NCBI GenBank assembly: GCA_910574285.1
Contig: CAJTAL010000005.1
Span: 62,001-126,000, forward strand
DNA from: Lachnospiraceae bacterium
GTDB taxonomy: Bacteria; Bacillota; Clostridia; Lachnospirales; Lachnospiraceae
DNA length: 64,000 nt
Reading direction: 5' to 3'
A model generated the notes under the pieces. That model was not told the DNA's origin. It ran no database searches and saw only the letters and a program-made list of their open reading frames with translations. The position numbers and the translations under genes were made by a program. Shown here piece by piece: positions 8,536 to 17,535 of this stretch; position 1 is the first letter of the stretch, and the number at the start of each line of letters is the position of its first letter.

Positions 8536-11181
8536 TTATTCCACTCCTTTTGTCTCGATGATGAATTTCGTGCTGCCTTCCATCCCTTCTTTAATTCCGG
8601 CGAAGGATTTATAACTCTTTCCAAGTTCCGACATGGCGTCAATCCTTGACTTCACTGACTGGATATCATTATCGAATACATCCGTCAGCTTATCGATTCC
8701 GGATGTCTTGAATTCTGACATACCGTCTGCAAGCTGTTGATTGCCGTCTGCAAGAGCTCCGGCTCCGTCTGCCAACTGCTGATTCCCGTTCAAAAGAGCT
8801 CCGGCTCCTGCCGCCAACTGCTGATTCCCGTTTAAAAGAGCTCCGGCTCCGTCCGAAAGCTGCCGGTTACCTGCCGCCAGTGCTCCGGCTCCGTCTGAAA
8901 GTTTCCGGTTACCTGCCGCCAATGCTCCGGCTCCGTCTGCGAGCTGCTGATTTCCGGCTGACAATGCATCCGCTCCTGCCTTAAGCTCCTGGCTTCCTGC
9001 AAGCAGCGCGTCTGCTCCCACCGCCAACTGCTGATTTCCGGCTGACAATGCGCCCGCTCCCTGCGAGAGCTTTGATGCTCCTGCCGCAAGCTGGCTTACA
9101 CCGGCCGAGAGCTGCGGAACACCGGCTGAGAGCTGATTGATACCACCCATCAATGCTTCATTCTGACCAGCCAACTGATTTGCACCGGCAGATATGCCTC
9201 CGATCCCTGCCGACAGATTGGCTGCCCCCTGGGACAGTTGAGTGACTCCGCCGCTTACTTCCTGAAGCTGGGCCGCCAGTTCCCTTAATGTCGCTTCTCT
9301 TACAGCTTGTGCGTTCGCCTCTTCATTCTGCGCAGCGCTGATCGAATTCTGTGCATCTGCGATCTCTGACATAGCAGCGGCAATCTCCGCCGAGGCATCC
9401 GACCCTCCGACAGGAGTCGCGCCTACATAACTGTAAATCAACGCTTCTATCGCACCCTGATCCACCGCTCCATCTGTCAATGCCGCGATCTGCGCAGCCG
9501 CGCTTGACACGCCTGCCGGGTTGAGCTCATACTGCCCCGGCGTCGGGTTCGCCCCTGCCAGCGCGTTGTCTGCCGATGCCAGGGCATTCCCTGCCGCCGC
9601 GAGGGATGCTGCCGTGCCGCTGTCAGGATTTACTACGCTCTGCAGGCCTTGTGAGATAGCCGCAAGACTCTGGGAGAGAAATTCCGCATTCTGATTCAGG
9701 CTGTCTGCTCCTGCCGCCAACTGGCCCGCTCCTGCTGCCAGATCACTCACGCCGTTTGTATATCCTTCCACACCAGACGCCAGAGCATTTACACCGTTGA
9801 TCAGTTCGCCGCTTTTACTGTTCAGCTCGTTCACGCCTGCCGCCAGCTCCTTCGAACCTGCCTCTACTTCCTTTGCTCCATTGGCCGCGCTTTTGGTTCC
9901 GTCTGCCAGTTCCTTAACTCCGTCCACCGCGCTTCTGGTTCCCTCCGCCAGCTCCTTTGCACCTGCTGCCGCGCTCCTGGTTCCGTCCGCAAGCTCCTCG
10001 GCGCCTGCCGCCGCATCTTTCGAACCGTCCGCAAGTTCTTCCGCACCTGCCGCCGCGCTCCTGGCTCCGTCTGCCAGCTCTCCTGCCCCGTTCGCTGCTT
10101 CCTGTGATCCGTCCGCAAGCTCCTTTGCGCCTGCTGCCGCGTCTTTCGAACCGTCCGCAAGTTTCTTCGCTCCGTCCGCCGCGTCTTTCGAACCGTCCTC
10201 TAACTTGGCCGACGCGTCTTCCAGTTCATGAAGAGAATCCTCCAGACTGTCAAAGTCCTCAACATCACTCAGGCTGAATTCATTCATAATCTCTGCGGAA
10301 GCCATGGTAATCGTTGGGCCTACAGAAGCGTTCTTCACATCCGCAGTAACCGTCACGCTCTCCGGGATATCCACGTCTACGTCATTAAGCTTCAGATTCT
10401 CGGTAAGCCCCGGGAAACCAAGTCCCACCACAATACTCTTATCCGCGTCCGACATGATCTTTCCGTTGTCGATCGTCACATTGGTGTACTCATCCGTCGG
10501 AAGCATCATTGCCGTTACCATGGTAAACGGTGTGTACATCTCTACATTCTCACCCTTTACCTCCACATTCTGCTTCGCATGATTCTCATAGTCGATATGA
10601 ATCTCAACCTTCCCGTCTTTTCCGGCCAGATCTTCTGCTTTCACAGCCTTTCCATTCAATTTATAGGAAATATTCACATCCACCGGAAGTTTCTCATTGG
10701 TCGTTCCCTGATAATAGATATCGTTCCCGTCTGATTTCCACTTCAGGTCATTCCCGTCTCCTTTCGTAAATTCTTCTTCACCTTTGATATTTCTGATCTC
10801 TTTCAATCCAGATTCATCTGCAAGCTCGCCGCTTTCCGGGTTCTTAATCCACTCTGTGACCGTGGTCTTATCCACGTTTCCTTCCGGATCCGCCTTCACA
10901 TATACGGATTCTTCCTTGAATAATCCGTTTTCGCTTCCGGAATCCGTGGTCTGGTCCGTCTCCTGACCATCCGCACTGCCTTCCACTGTCACGGTTCCTT
11001 CTTCGCTTCCGGTCCCTTCATTGCCTTCTAACACCGCGCCGGCAGCCTGCTCAAGCAGTTCTGTCGTCTCTTCCTCTGCCATTACCACTCCTGCGGGATT
11101 CTGATAATTATATGCTCCAACCACACTTGTCGCCATCGCAACCACCATAGCCCTAGCTATTACTTTTCTGTTTCTGTTCAT
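8536..11181 (-). CDS. Secreted protein with two blocks of 14-residue (double-heptad) repeats, YhgE/Pip-like
   Basis: About 881 residues from the ATG at 11181, chosen because AGGAGG lies 7 bases upstream; an earlier start at 11211 has none. The N-terminus is a signal peptide (basic start, hydrophobic stretch, then VVMAEEE). A conserved non-repeat domain follows (about residues 90-320). Nine copies of a 14-residue repeat (about 332-457, consensus KDAAAGAKELADGS) come next, then an Ala/Gly-rich linker. A second array of eight 14-residue repeats (consensus GAGALAAGNQQLAD) precedes a short C-terminal domain. Such heptad repeats occur in the outer part of YhgE/Pip proteins, but here there is no C-terminal membrane span or sortase motif. 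It follows the MMPL transporter and probably works with it at the cell surface. Confidence 0.75.
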   Translation of the reverse strand: MNRNRKVIARAMVVAMATSVVGAYNYQNPAGVVMAEEETTELLEQAAGAVLEGNEGTGSEEGTVTVEGSADGQETDQTTDSGSENGLFKEESVYVKADPEGNVDKTTVTEWIKNPESGELADESGLKEIRNIKGEEEFTKGDGNDLKWKSDGNDIYYQGTTNEKLPVDVNISYKLNGKAVKAEDLAGKDGKVEIHIDYENHAKQNVEVKGENVEMYTPFTMVTAMMLPTDEYTNVTIDNGKIMSDADKSIVVGLGFPGLTENLKLNDVDVDIPESVTVTADVKNASVGPTITMASAEIMNEFSLSDVEDFDSLEDSLHELEDASAKLEDGSKDAADGAKKLADGSKDAAAGAKELADGSQEAANGAGELADGARSAAAGAEELADGSKDAAAGAEELADGTRSAAAGAKELAEGTRSAVDGVKELADGTKSAANGAKEVEAGSKELAAGVNELNSKSGELINGVNALASGVEGYTNGVSDLAAGAGQLAAGADSLNQNAEFLSQSLAAISQGLQSVVNPDSGTAASLAAAGNALASADNALAGANPTPGQYELNPAGVSSAAAQIAALTDGAVDQGAIEALIYSYVGATPVGGSDASAEIAAAMSEIADAQNSISAAQNEEANAQAVREATLRELAAQLQEVSGGVTQLSQGAANLSAGIGGISAGANQLAGQNEALMGGINQLSAGVPQLSAGVSQLAAGASKLSQGAGALSAGNQQLAVGADALLAGSQELKAGADALSAGNQQLADGAGALAAGNRKLSDGAGALAAGNRQLSDGAGALLNGNQQLAAGAGALLNGNQQLADGAGALADGNQQLADGMSEFKTSGIDKLTDVFDNDIQSVKSRIDAMSELGKSYKSFAGIKEGMEGSTKFIIETKGVE
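8715..9075 (-). repeat. 42-bp in-frame tandem repeats, C-terminal array
   Basis: Eight diverged 42-bp units coding for 14-residue repeats of the type GAGALxxGNQQLAD. Unit edges are approximate. The copies are similar enough for recombination to change copy number in frame. Confidence 0.75.
9811..10188 (-). repeat. 42-bp in-frame tandem repeats, N-terminal array
   Basis: Nine units of 42 bp coding for 14-residue repeats of the type KDAAAGAKELADGS. This block is more regular than the C-terminal array. Confidence 0.75.
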
Positions 11182-11285
11182 ACATATACCTCCTGTTTCA
11201 TTTCTGTACAATACTTTTTTATATGATATTTCTTTTTATATGATATTTACTTCATTATTTCTTTCATTATATGTGATACAGTATA

Positions 11286-13427
11286 CTAATCCGTACACTC
11301 TGTCATCGAACCGTTATTTCCATGTCCGTTCTTATGCTTATGCCCTTCCTTGCCTTCCGTCTTCTTCGGCAGAAATCCTCTGCTCGTCTTCACGATCACT
11401 TTGTCAAATACCATAAACATAGACGGCAGGATAAACACGACTACAACCATACTGATCACGGCGCCCCTCGCCATCAGGATACACAGAGAACTGATCATAT
11501 CAATATTCGAATATAAACCTACGCCGACCGTCGCCGCAAAGAAACTGAATGCGCTTACCATGATGGACTGTGCCGACGCCTGATGCGCGATAGTGACGGC
11601 GTCATATTTGCTCTTACCCTGATTTCTTTCCCTCTTATAACGCGTGGTCATCAGGATCGCATAGTCCACGGTAGAACCAAGCTGTATCGTCCCGATTACG
11701 ATAGAAGCGACGAAGGGAAGCGTAGTTCCCGTATAGAACGGAATTCCCATATTGACGAAGATCGCAAACTCTATCACGCCTACCAGGATAACCGGCAGGG
11801 AGACGGACTGGAACAGCACCAGGATGATAATGAAGATTATCCCGATGGATACGACGCTTACCGTCTTAAAATCCTTATCCGTAATCTTGATCAGATCTGC
11901 CGTCAGAGGGCCTTCCCCTACAAGCATCGCACTCTCGTCATACTGATCCATGATCTCGTTGATCTCCTCGATCTGCCGGTTCACTTCGTCCGACGCCACC
12001 TTATACAGTGAATTAACCATGACCATCTGGTATTGATCCGTCTTTAACATCCCTGTTACGGATTCCGGGAGCATATCTGACGGTATCCCCGGACCTACCA
12101 GCTTATCTAACCCCAGCGCCCACTTTACTCCGTCCACATCTTCAATCTTCTTCAGCATCTTTCCAACGTCAGATGAGGGTACGGAACTGTCCAGAAGAAG
12201 GATATGGGTCGTGTTCATCTCATAGTCTTCTTTCAGCTTCTCATTAGCGATAATGCTGGGCAGCTCTTTCGGAAGCGTCTCATCCAGATTATAGTAGACT
12301 CCTGTATGATTATTTCCGTAAACCGCCGGAGCCAGCAGAACCAGGAACGCTATAACATACCAGAGATAATGTTTCGTAACCTTCGCCGACAATCTCCCGA
12401 TATCCGGAAGCAAGGGTCTGTGCTTCGTCTTTTCGATCAATCTGTCACAGCACAGGATCATGGAAGGCAGGATCGTCACACAGGCAATCACGCCAAAGAC
12501 AACTCCCTTCGCCATAACCACTCCGATATCTAATCCGAGTGTGAAACTCATGAAACACAGTGCGATAAATCCGGCAATCGTCGTAACTGAGCTTCCCACG
12601 ACCGATGAAAACGTATGAGCGATCGCATGCGCCATGGCACGCTTCTTGTCTCCGTCATAGCGCGCCTGCTGCTCTTCGTAGCTGTGCATCAGGAAGATGG
12701 AATAATCCAGCGTAACCCCAAGCTGCAGCACCGCCGCCAACGCTTTCGTAATATATGATATCTCTCCCAGGAAATAATTACTTCCCAGATTATAAAGAAT
12801 CGCCATTCCGATACTCAGAAGGAACAACACCGGTACGAAGAAGGAATCCATCGTGATGCCTAAGACCAGCACCGCCAGCACAACCGCGATCATGACATAC
12901 AGGGGAGTCTCCTTCTCTGCAAGATTCTTTGTGTCCGTCACGATGGCCGACATCCCGCTTAAGAAGCACTGTTTCCCCGCAACTTTCCGTATCGCCTCGA
13001 TCGCCTCCATCGTTCCGTCCGAAGAAGTTCCCTCGTCAAAGAAAATCGCCATCATCGTTCCGGTATCCGAATTAAACACCTCGTAGAGGTCATCCGGAAG
13101 CATGCTTGCCGGAACGGAGATATCCATCACAGAATCATACCACAGGACATTCTCTACATGGTCAATCTCTCCGATCTCTTTCTTTAACTTCACAACATCC
13201 TTATCCTCCATGCCATCCGCGATAAACATGGAGAACGCTCCTGTTCCGAAATCCTCCACCATGATATCCTGCCCCTTCATGGTTTCGATATCCTCCGGCA
13301 GATAGGTCAGAACATCATAATTCACTCTGGTATTCACATACCCAAGCACAGAAGGAACCAGCAGCAATAAACTGACGATCAAAATCAACGCTCTGTACTT
13401 CACCACTTTTTTCCCAAACTGAACCAT
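11286..13427 (-). CDS. MMPL/RND-superfamily transporter
   Basis: About 713 residues with the two-fold RND layout: one membrane helix, a large outer loop, five to six helices, then the pattern repeats. Family motifs visible include GVTLDYSIFLMHSYEEQ and GSTVDYAILMTTRYKRE, with the buried Asp residues expected for proton coupling. MMPL proteins move lipids or hydrophobic compounds across the membrane. The ATG at 13427 has AAGGAG 9 bases upstream; the longer frame starts with GTG at 13433, too close to that site. The tail is His/Gly/Lys-rich. The promoter has TTGACT and TATAGT and carries three operator copies, so control by the divergent TetR is likely. Confidence 0.88.
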   Translation of the reverse strand: MVQFGKKVVKYRALILIVSLLLLVPSVLGYVNTRVNYDVLTYLPEDIETMKGQDIMVEDFGTGAFSMFIADGMEDKDVVKLKKEIGEIDHVENVLWYDSVMDISVPASMLPDDLYEVFNSDTGTMMAIFFDEGTSSDGTMEAIEAIRKVAGKQCFLSGMSAIVTDTKNLAEKETPLYVMIAVVLAVLVLGITMDSFFVPVLFLLSIGMAILYNLGSNYFLGEISYITKALAAVLQLGVTLDYSIFLMHSYEEQQARYDGDKKRAMAHAIAHTFSSVVGSSVTTIAGFIALCFMSFTLGLDIGVVMAKGVVFGVIACVTILPSMILCCDRLIEKTKHRPLLPDIGRLSAKVTKHYLWYVIAFLVLLAPAVYGNNHTGVYYNLDETLPKELPSIIANEKLKEDYEMNTTHILLLDSSVPSSDVGKMLKKIEDVDGVKWALGLDKLVGPGIPSDMLPESVTGMLKTDQYQMVMVNSLYKVASDEVNRQIEEINEIMDQYDESAMLVGEGPLTADLIKITDKDFKTVSVVSIGIIFIIILVLFQSVSLPVILVGVIEFAIFVNMGIPFYTGTTLPFVASIVIGTIQLGSTVDYAILMTTRYKRERNQGKSKYDAVTIAHQASAQSIMVSAFSFFAATVGVGLYSNIDMISSLCILMARGAVISMVVVVFILPSMFMVFDKVIVKTSRGFLPKKTEGKEGHKHKNGHGNNGSMTECTD

Positions 13428-13451
13428 ACTCACCTGCTCCTTTTCATTTTC

Positions 13452-13530
13452 TGACTACCAGTCATTTCTTACAATATGCACTATACCACAAGAATGACCA
13501 TTAGTCAATAGTTTTTATGACTTTTGGTCA
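13452..13530. promoter_or_regulatory. Three-copy TetR-type operator overlapping the MMPL promoter
   Basis: Three 13-bp sites with the form TGAC-N5-GTCA lie at 13452-13464, 13495-13507 and 13518-13530. The middle site overlaps the -35 box (TTGACT, minus strand, 13503-13508) of the promoter, whose -10 TATAGT is at 13480-13485 with a 17-base spacer. The first site lies just downstream of the predicted transcription start. This is a classic repression geometry for the divergent TetR protein. Confidence 0.75.
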
Positions 13531-13676
13531 TTTTTTATTAAACCACTTGAAATTCGCTGGTTATACTGGTTATAATAGATATATACAGTTACTGTTTATA
13601 CTGCCGACACGATTCTATTTGGGGAAACTAAAGCAGACCTTCGATGGATACAGACAGCTGCTTCGAAAGGATTATC

Positions 13677-14303
13677 ATGGGGAAAATTGACGAAAATAAA
13701 AAGAAGAAAAAAGAAACTCTATTTAACAGCGCCTACGAACTTTTTATCACGAAAGGCATCAATTCCACCGCGATCTCTGACATCGTAGAGAAAGCCGGGG
13801 TTGCAAAGGGAACCTTCTATCTGTATTTTAAGGACAAATACGATATCCGGAATAAACTGATCGCCCACAAGACTCTTGAGCTCTTCCATACGGCAAAACT
13901 CGCGCTTGACCAGGAAAGTGAATCCGTGGAGGGACTGGAGGAACAATTGATCTATATTATGAACCACATTATCGACACCCTGGTGCTCAATGTTCCTCTG
14001 CTGAATTTCATTTCCAAGAACCTGGTCATGGGCGCCCTGCGATCTGTCCTCCTGACCGGCGAACGCGCAGACCATGATTTCTATGAGGTATTCCTGGATA
14101 TGGTTATGAAGGATAAATATGAGTACGAGGACGTAGACGTCATGCTCTTTACGATCGTAGAGCTTGCCGGCTCCGCCGGATATAACTCCATCTTGTATGA
14201 GGAACCACTGCCCATCGAGCAGTACAAGCCTTTCCTGTACCGTTCCGTAAGACTGATCCTCGACAGCCATCGTACAAAAACTTCAAAAACTCCAAAAAGA
14301 TAA
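13677..14303 (+). CDS. TetR/AcrR family transcriptional regulator
   Basis: About 208 residues. The N-terminal helix-turn-helix (about residues 20-55) reads AISDIVEKAGVAKGTFYLYF, the TetR signature; the C-terminal ligand domain is unassigned. The ATG at 13677 is preferred because AAAGGA lies 6 bases upstream; the frame's first ATG at 13644 has no ribosome binding site. It is divergent from the MMPL transporter and repeat-protein genes and most likely represses them through the three TGAC-N5-GTCA sites. The inducer is unknown. Confidence 0.88.
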   Translation: MGKIDENKKKKKETLFNSAYELFITKGINSTAISDIVEKAGVAKGTFYLYFKDKYDIRNKLIAHKTLELFHTAKLALDQESESVEGLEEQLIYIMNHIIDTLVLNVPLLNFISKNLVMGALRSVLLTGERADHDFYEVFLDMVMKDKYEYEDVDVMLFTIVELAGSAGYNSILYEEPLPIEQYKPFLYRSVRLILDSHRTKTSKTPKR

Positions 14304-14310
14304 ATATTTC

Positions 14311-14338
14311 TTGAAAAAAAGGTCTTTTCATGTAATAA
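14311..14338 (+). promoter_or_regulatory. Sigma-A-type promoter for the sodium symporter gene
   Basis: TTGAAA at 14311-14316 and TAATAA at 14333-14338 have a 16-base spacer. The promoter lies about 50 bases before the ATG of the next gene. Confidence 0.6.
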
Positions 14339-14390
14339 TAGAGCATGATCTAATTAAGGAATGGTACTATTATTTTGAGGAGGTTTTTAC

Positions 14391-15746
14391 ATGAAAAACA
14401 GAAGTAACTTTTCCAGCAAACTTGGTTTTGTACTTGCTGCAGCCGGGTCTGCTGTCGGACTTGGGAATATATGGCGGTTCCCCTATCTTGCCGCACAGTA
14501 CGGAGGCGGAACATTTCTGCTGATCTACTTAATTCTCGCAGTCACCTTCGGATTCACCCTGATGATCGCCGAGATCGCTCTGGGGCGCAAAACAGGCGTA
14601 AGCGCCATCGTTGCATTTAAGTCCTTGGATAAGCGTTTTGGATTCCTGGGAGTACTCGCCGTAATCGTTCCGGTTATCATCTTTCCATACTATTCCGTAA
14701 TTGGCGGATGGGTCGTTAAATACTTCGCAGTATTTGTAAGCGGGGGTGTTCAGGCTTCTGCCGGAGATACTTATTTTACGGACTTCATCGGCAGCACGAC
14801 AGAACCTATCTGCTGGTTCCTCTTGTTCCTGGCTATGGCGGCAATCGTAGTTTTATTCGGCGTTGAGAAGGGAATCGAGAAAGTAAGTAAAATCATGATG
14901 CCGATCCTTGTGGTGCTGACCATCATAATCTCCATATATGGACTTACGCTGGACGGCGCTATGGAGGGACTTGTCTATTACATCAAACCCCACATGGCAG
15001 ACGTATCGGCCAAGACGATCCTTGCAGCCATGGGACAGCTCTTTTACTCCATGTCTCTGGCAATGGGCATTATGATCACATACGGTTCTTATATGAAGAA
15101 AGACAACAATCTGGAAAGCTCTGTACGCCAGATCGAACTGTTTGACTCCGGTATCGCATTTCTCGCGGGTCTGATGATCATCCCCGCCGTGTTCGCGTTC
15201 TCCGGCGGAGACCGTTCCGCGCTCAGCGCTGGTCCCGGACTGATGTTCATGACGCTTCCAAAGGTATTCGCAAGTATGCGTTTCGGCGGAGCTATCGGAA
15301 CCATCTTCTTCGTACTTGTTTTCTTCGCCGCGCTTACTTCCGCCATCTCCCTGATGGAGACTATCGTATCTGTCTTCATGGACAAATTCGGCTGGAAACG
15401 GCGTTTTACCGGTATCTTCGTATTTATACTGGCGGCAGTCATGGGAATTCCTTCTTCCCTTGGGTTCGGAACGCTTGGCTTCATCAGTTGGAACGGCATG
15501 TCTATCCTGGACATCATGGACTTCGTAAGCAACAGTGTGTTGATGCCGATCGTCGCATTCTTTACCTGTATCTTCGTGGGCTTCATCATCAAGCCGAAAG
15601 CTATTGCCGACGAAGTAAAGGCGTCAGACGGAACCTTCACAGGAGAGAAGATGTTTAATGTCATGATAAAATGGATCGCGCCTATCTTCCTGGTGCTGAT
15701 TCTGGCAAGTTCCGTTGCAAGCGGACTTGGATGGTTCAAATTATAA
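14391..15746 (+). CDS. Sodium-dependent transporter, NSS/SNF family
   Basis: 451-residue inner-membrane symporter with about 11-12 helices. The first helix has AAAGSAVGLGNIWRFPY, the signature of neurotransmitter:sodium symporters that contains the sodium and substrate site. Bacterial members import amino acids (for example tryptophan, leucine or tyrosine) with Na+. The substrate here cannot be told. GAGGAGG lies 7 bases before the ATG. Own promoter and terminator, so a single-gene unit. Confidence 0.93.
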   Translation: MKNRSNFSSKLGFVLAAAGSAVGLGNIWRFPYLAAQYGGGTFLLIYLILAVTFGFTLMIAEIALGRKTGVSAIVAFKSLDKRFGFLGVLAVIVPVIIFPYYSVIGGWVVKYFAVFVSGGVQASAGDTYFTDFIGSTTEPICWFLLFLAMAAIVVLFGVEKGIEKVSKIMMPILVVLTIIISIYGLTLDGAMEGLVYYIKPHMADVSAKTILAAMGQLFYSMSLAMGIMITYGSYMKKDNNLESSVRQIELFDSGIAFLAGLMIIPAVFAFSGGDRSALSAGPGLMFMTLPKVFASMRFGGAIGTIFFVLVFFAALTSAISLMETIVSVFMDKFGWKRRFTGIFVFILAAVMGIPSSLGFGTLGFISWNGMSILDIMDFVSNSVLMPIVAFFTCIFVGFIIKPKAIADEVKASDGTFTGEKMFNVMIKWIAPIFLVLILASSVASGLGWFKL

Positions 15747-15754
15747 GCATAAGG

Positions 15755-15795
15755 AAAAGACAGTCGGAAGCAGTCAACTTCTCCGGCTGTCTTTT
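15755..15795 (+). terminator. Intrinsic terminator of the sodium symporter gene
   Basis: AAAGACAGTCGGA pairs (one G-U) with TCCGGCTGTCTTT across a short loop, followed by a run of Ts. It lies directly after the stop codon. Confidence 0.8.
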
Positions 15796-15887
15796 TTTTA
15801 TATTATATATTGCATAATTCTGAAATCTTCTTACTTTGTTTTTGTGCGGTCATTTTCATCAGAAATGTATAAACCCAATACGTCAAG

Positions 15888-16553
15888 CTACACGATCCAG
15901 GCTTCTACATCCTGTGCCCCTGCATATGTTTCCAGATATTTTTTTCCATAATCCAATGCCGCCTCGAGATCCTCATTTTCTGAAAATGAGTAGATCAGCG
16001 TCAGCACTTCCGCCGCTCCCTCCGTGATCATCGCCCTCTCGGAATCGCTAGTAGAGCTTCCTATCGCACCTTTTTCATCCGATAATACCGGAAGACAGTC
16101 TATATGTATCTCATCTTTCCCGATCCCCTTGTAGGTCTCTCCTTCACGCCCGATACGGAACACCAAATCATCCTCTATCTTCGACGTATCATAAGAGCCC
16201 ACGGAAAATCCGGACTCAACAGAGATCAGGTTATTCACATCTACTACTGTATTCACTTCATAGAGACCTTTCCCCTGCCCGATACGGCGAACCAAAGCCT
16301 CGGAAGACACTCTGTAACGGCTGGGGTCTTTGCCGAAGGTCTTATATGCCGCCCTGGACTCCCTGATATTGGGAATCTCATTGATACCGTAGTCGAAAAT
16401 AGCATCCTTTACTTTCTTAAAGATATCTCTTTTCAGATATTTCCATATCTCCTCATTCTTCTTCTCAACCTTTACTCTGTACTGCAGACAGCCCACCCTT
16501 ACCGCAGGCCATAATTCCTTCATACCACTGTCGATAACCAGGTTCTTTCTCAC
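15888..16553 (-). CDS. B3/B4 tRNA-binding domain protein
   Basis: About 221 residues related to the B3/B4 domain of phenylalanyl-tRNA synthetase beta chains, which in stand-alone form is proposed to recognise tRNA or amino-acid-like ligands. Motifs typical of the family are SSEALVRRIGQGKGLYEVN and VVDVNNLISVESGFSVGSYD. The GTG at 16553 is preferred because AAGGAG lies 6 bases upstream; the upstream GTG at 16580 lacks a site. Monocistronic between the symporter terminator and the tRNA terminator. Function not established. Confidence 0.8.
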   Translation of the reverse strand: MRKNLVIDSGMKELWPAVRVGCLQYRVKVEKKNEEIWKYLKRDIFKKVKDAIFDYGINEIPNIRESRAAYKTFGKDPSRYRVSSEALVRRIGQGKGLYEVNTVVDVNNLISVESGFSVGSYDTSKIEDDLVFRIGREGETYKGIGKDEIHIDCLPVLSDEKGAIGSSTSDSERAMITEGAAEVLTLIYSFSENEDLEAALDYGKKYLETYAGAQDVEAWIV

Positions 16554-16702
16554 AGGTATCTCCTTTCCATAATCTATCACTCTACATTTATCTCTTGATG
16601 TTCTCCCTTATCTGTTTTTCATTTTGTATACCACAATTCCGAAAGCATGGAAACAATGCATTGCAAATAGAAATTGAAAGGCAATGACTGCCGGGAATAA
16701 CA

Positions 16703-16739
16703 AAATAAAAACTTTCCAAAGCTCTGCACTTTGAAAAGT
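16703..16739 (-). terminator. Terminator of tRNA-Thr
   Basis: On the minus strand ACTTTTCAAAG pairs with CTTTGGAAAGT (11 bp, one G-U), followed by TTTTATTTTG. It lies about 20 bases downstream of the tRNA 3' end. Confidence 0.8.
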
Positions 16740-16760
16740 CTTTCGTTATATTCTTCTCAG

Positions 16761-16833
16761 AGCTGCCTAGCGGAATCGAACCGCCGACCTCCGCCTTACC
16801 AAGGCGACGCTCTACCGACTGAGCCAAGGCAGC
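16761..16833 (-). tRNA. tRNA-Thr (anticodon GGT)
   Basis: 73-nt cloverleaf on the minus strand. The acceptor stem GCTGCCT/AGGCAGC has 7 pairs with T as discriminator. The D arm is GCTC/GAGC, the anticodon arm TCGCC-TTGGTAA-GGCGG and the T arm GGCGG-TTCGATT-CCGCT. The anticodon GGT lies at 16800-16798 and reads ACC/ACU. CCA is not encoded. Confidence 0.95.
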
Positions 16834-16857
16834 ATGTATACGAAATACAACATTGAT

Positions 16858-16887
16858 ACTATACAATAACCTGACCAGTCTTGTCAA
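16858..16887 (-). promoter_or_regulatory. Promoter of tRNA-Thr
   Basis: On the minus strand TTGACA (16887-16882) and TATAGT (16863-16858) have an 18-base spacer, about 25 bases before the tRNA. The tRNA therefore has its own strong promoter and does not depend on the sigH operon. Confidence 0.75.
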
Positions 16888-16926
16888 TATATATTTTCAT
16901 ATTTCGCAACATTTTCACAACATATT

Positions 16927-17532
16927 TTACTTCTCAGCCCGCAGCAGCTTCTCCGTCTTCCCCTTGATCCTCTGGAGCGCGTTATCTATCGTCTTCGGAC
17001 TCTTATCCAGCAGGCGGGCAATCGTCTTATAATCTGTCCCGAGAAGATGCAGATAAAGAACTCTGTTCTCCAGGTCGCTTAAGATCTCCTCCAATCGGGT
17101 CTCCAGCAATTCCGCGTATTCCCGGCTGACAAGCAATTCTTCCGGATTGCTCTCCTGTCCCGCAGCCATGGTTTCCAGCAATGGTCCCTGCTCTTCGTTC
17201 GTCTCATAAAGAGATATGTACGAATTCAGCGGACTGTGCTTCTTTCTCTTAGAAGCCTCGATCGCCGAATACATCTGTCTGGTAACACACAGCCTTGCAA
17301 AACTGAAAAAAGAAGTTTCCTGCTCCACATCGTAATCCTGAACCGCTTTAAAGAGACCGATCATCCCCTCCTGGATCAGATCGTCGTTCTCCCCGCCGAG
17401 AAGATACATGGCGTTGGCTTCCTTACGCACCAGATTCTTATATTTCTCCATGATATAATCAATAATATTCTTATCCCCTTTTCGCAGCTTTCCGATTAGC
17501 TGCTCATCCGTCATCTGCTCATAATTTGCCAT
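16927..17532 (-). CDS. sigH: RNA polymerase sigma-H factor (sporulation/stationary phase)
   Basis: 201-residue sigma-70 family factor. Region 2 includes DDLIQEGMIGLFKAVQDYD and SFARLCVTRQMYSAI; region 4 ends with YKTIARLLDKSPKTIDNALQRIK. Length and gene position match SigH of Firmicutes, which transcribes early sporulation and competence genes. It follows rlmB by 3 bases at the end of the cysE-cysS-mrnC-rlmB operon. The usual intervening yacP/rae1 gene is absent here. Confidence 0.92.
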   Translation of the reverse strand: MANYEQMTDEQLIGKLRKGDKNIIDYIMEKYKNLVRKEANAMYLLGGENDDLIQEGMIGLFKAVQDYDVEQETSFFSFARLCVTRQMYSAIEASKRKKHSPLNSYISLYETNEEQGPLLETMAAGQESNPEELLVSREYAELLETRLEEILSDLENRVLYLHLLGTDYKTIARLLDKSPKTIDNALQRIKGKTEKLLRAEK

Positions 17533-17535
17533 GTA

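Noticed and set aside
8715-10188. Regular repeats that could be mistaken for a CRISPR array
   Set aside because: The repeats are contiguous 42-bp units in one coding frame with no unique spacers; they encode the double-heptad protein repeats.
9797-10277. Long overlapping plus-strand frames rich in Ser/Ala/Pro
   Set aside because: Shadows of the repetitive coding sequence on the minus strand; no ribosome binding site and repeat-driven composition only.
16588-16887. 99-codon minus-strand frame around 16.6-16.9 kb
   Set aside because: It spans tRNA-Thr, its promoter and its terminator, so it is not a protein gene.
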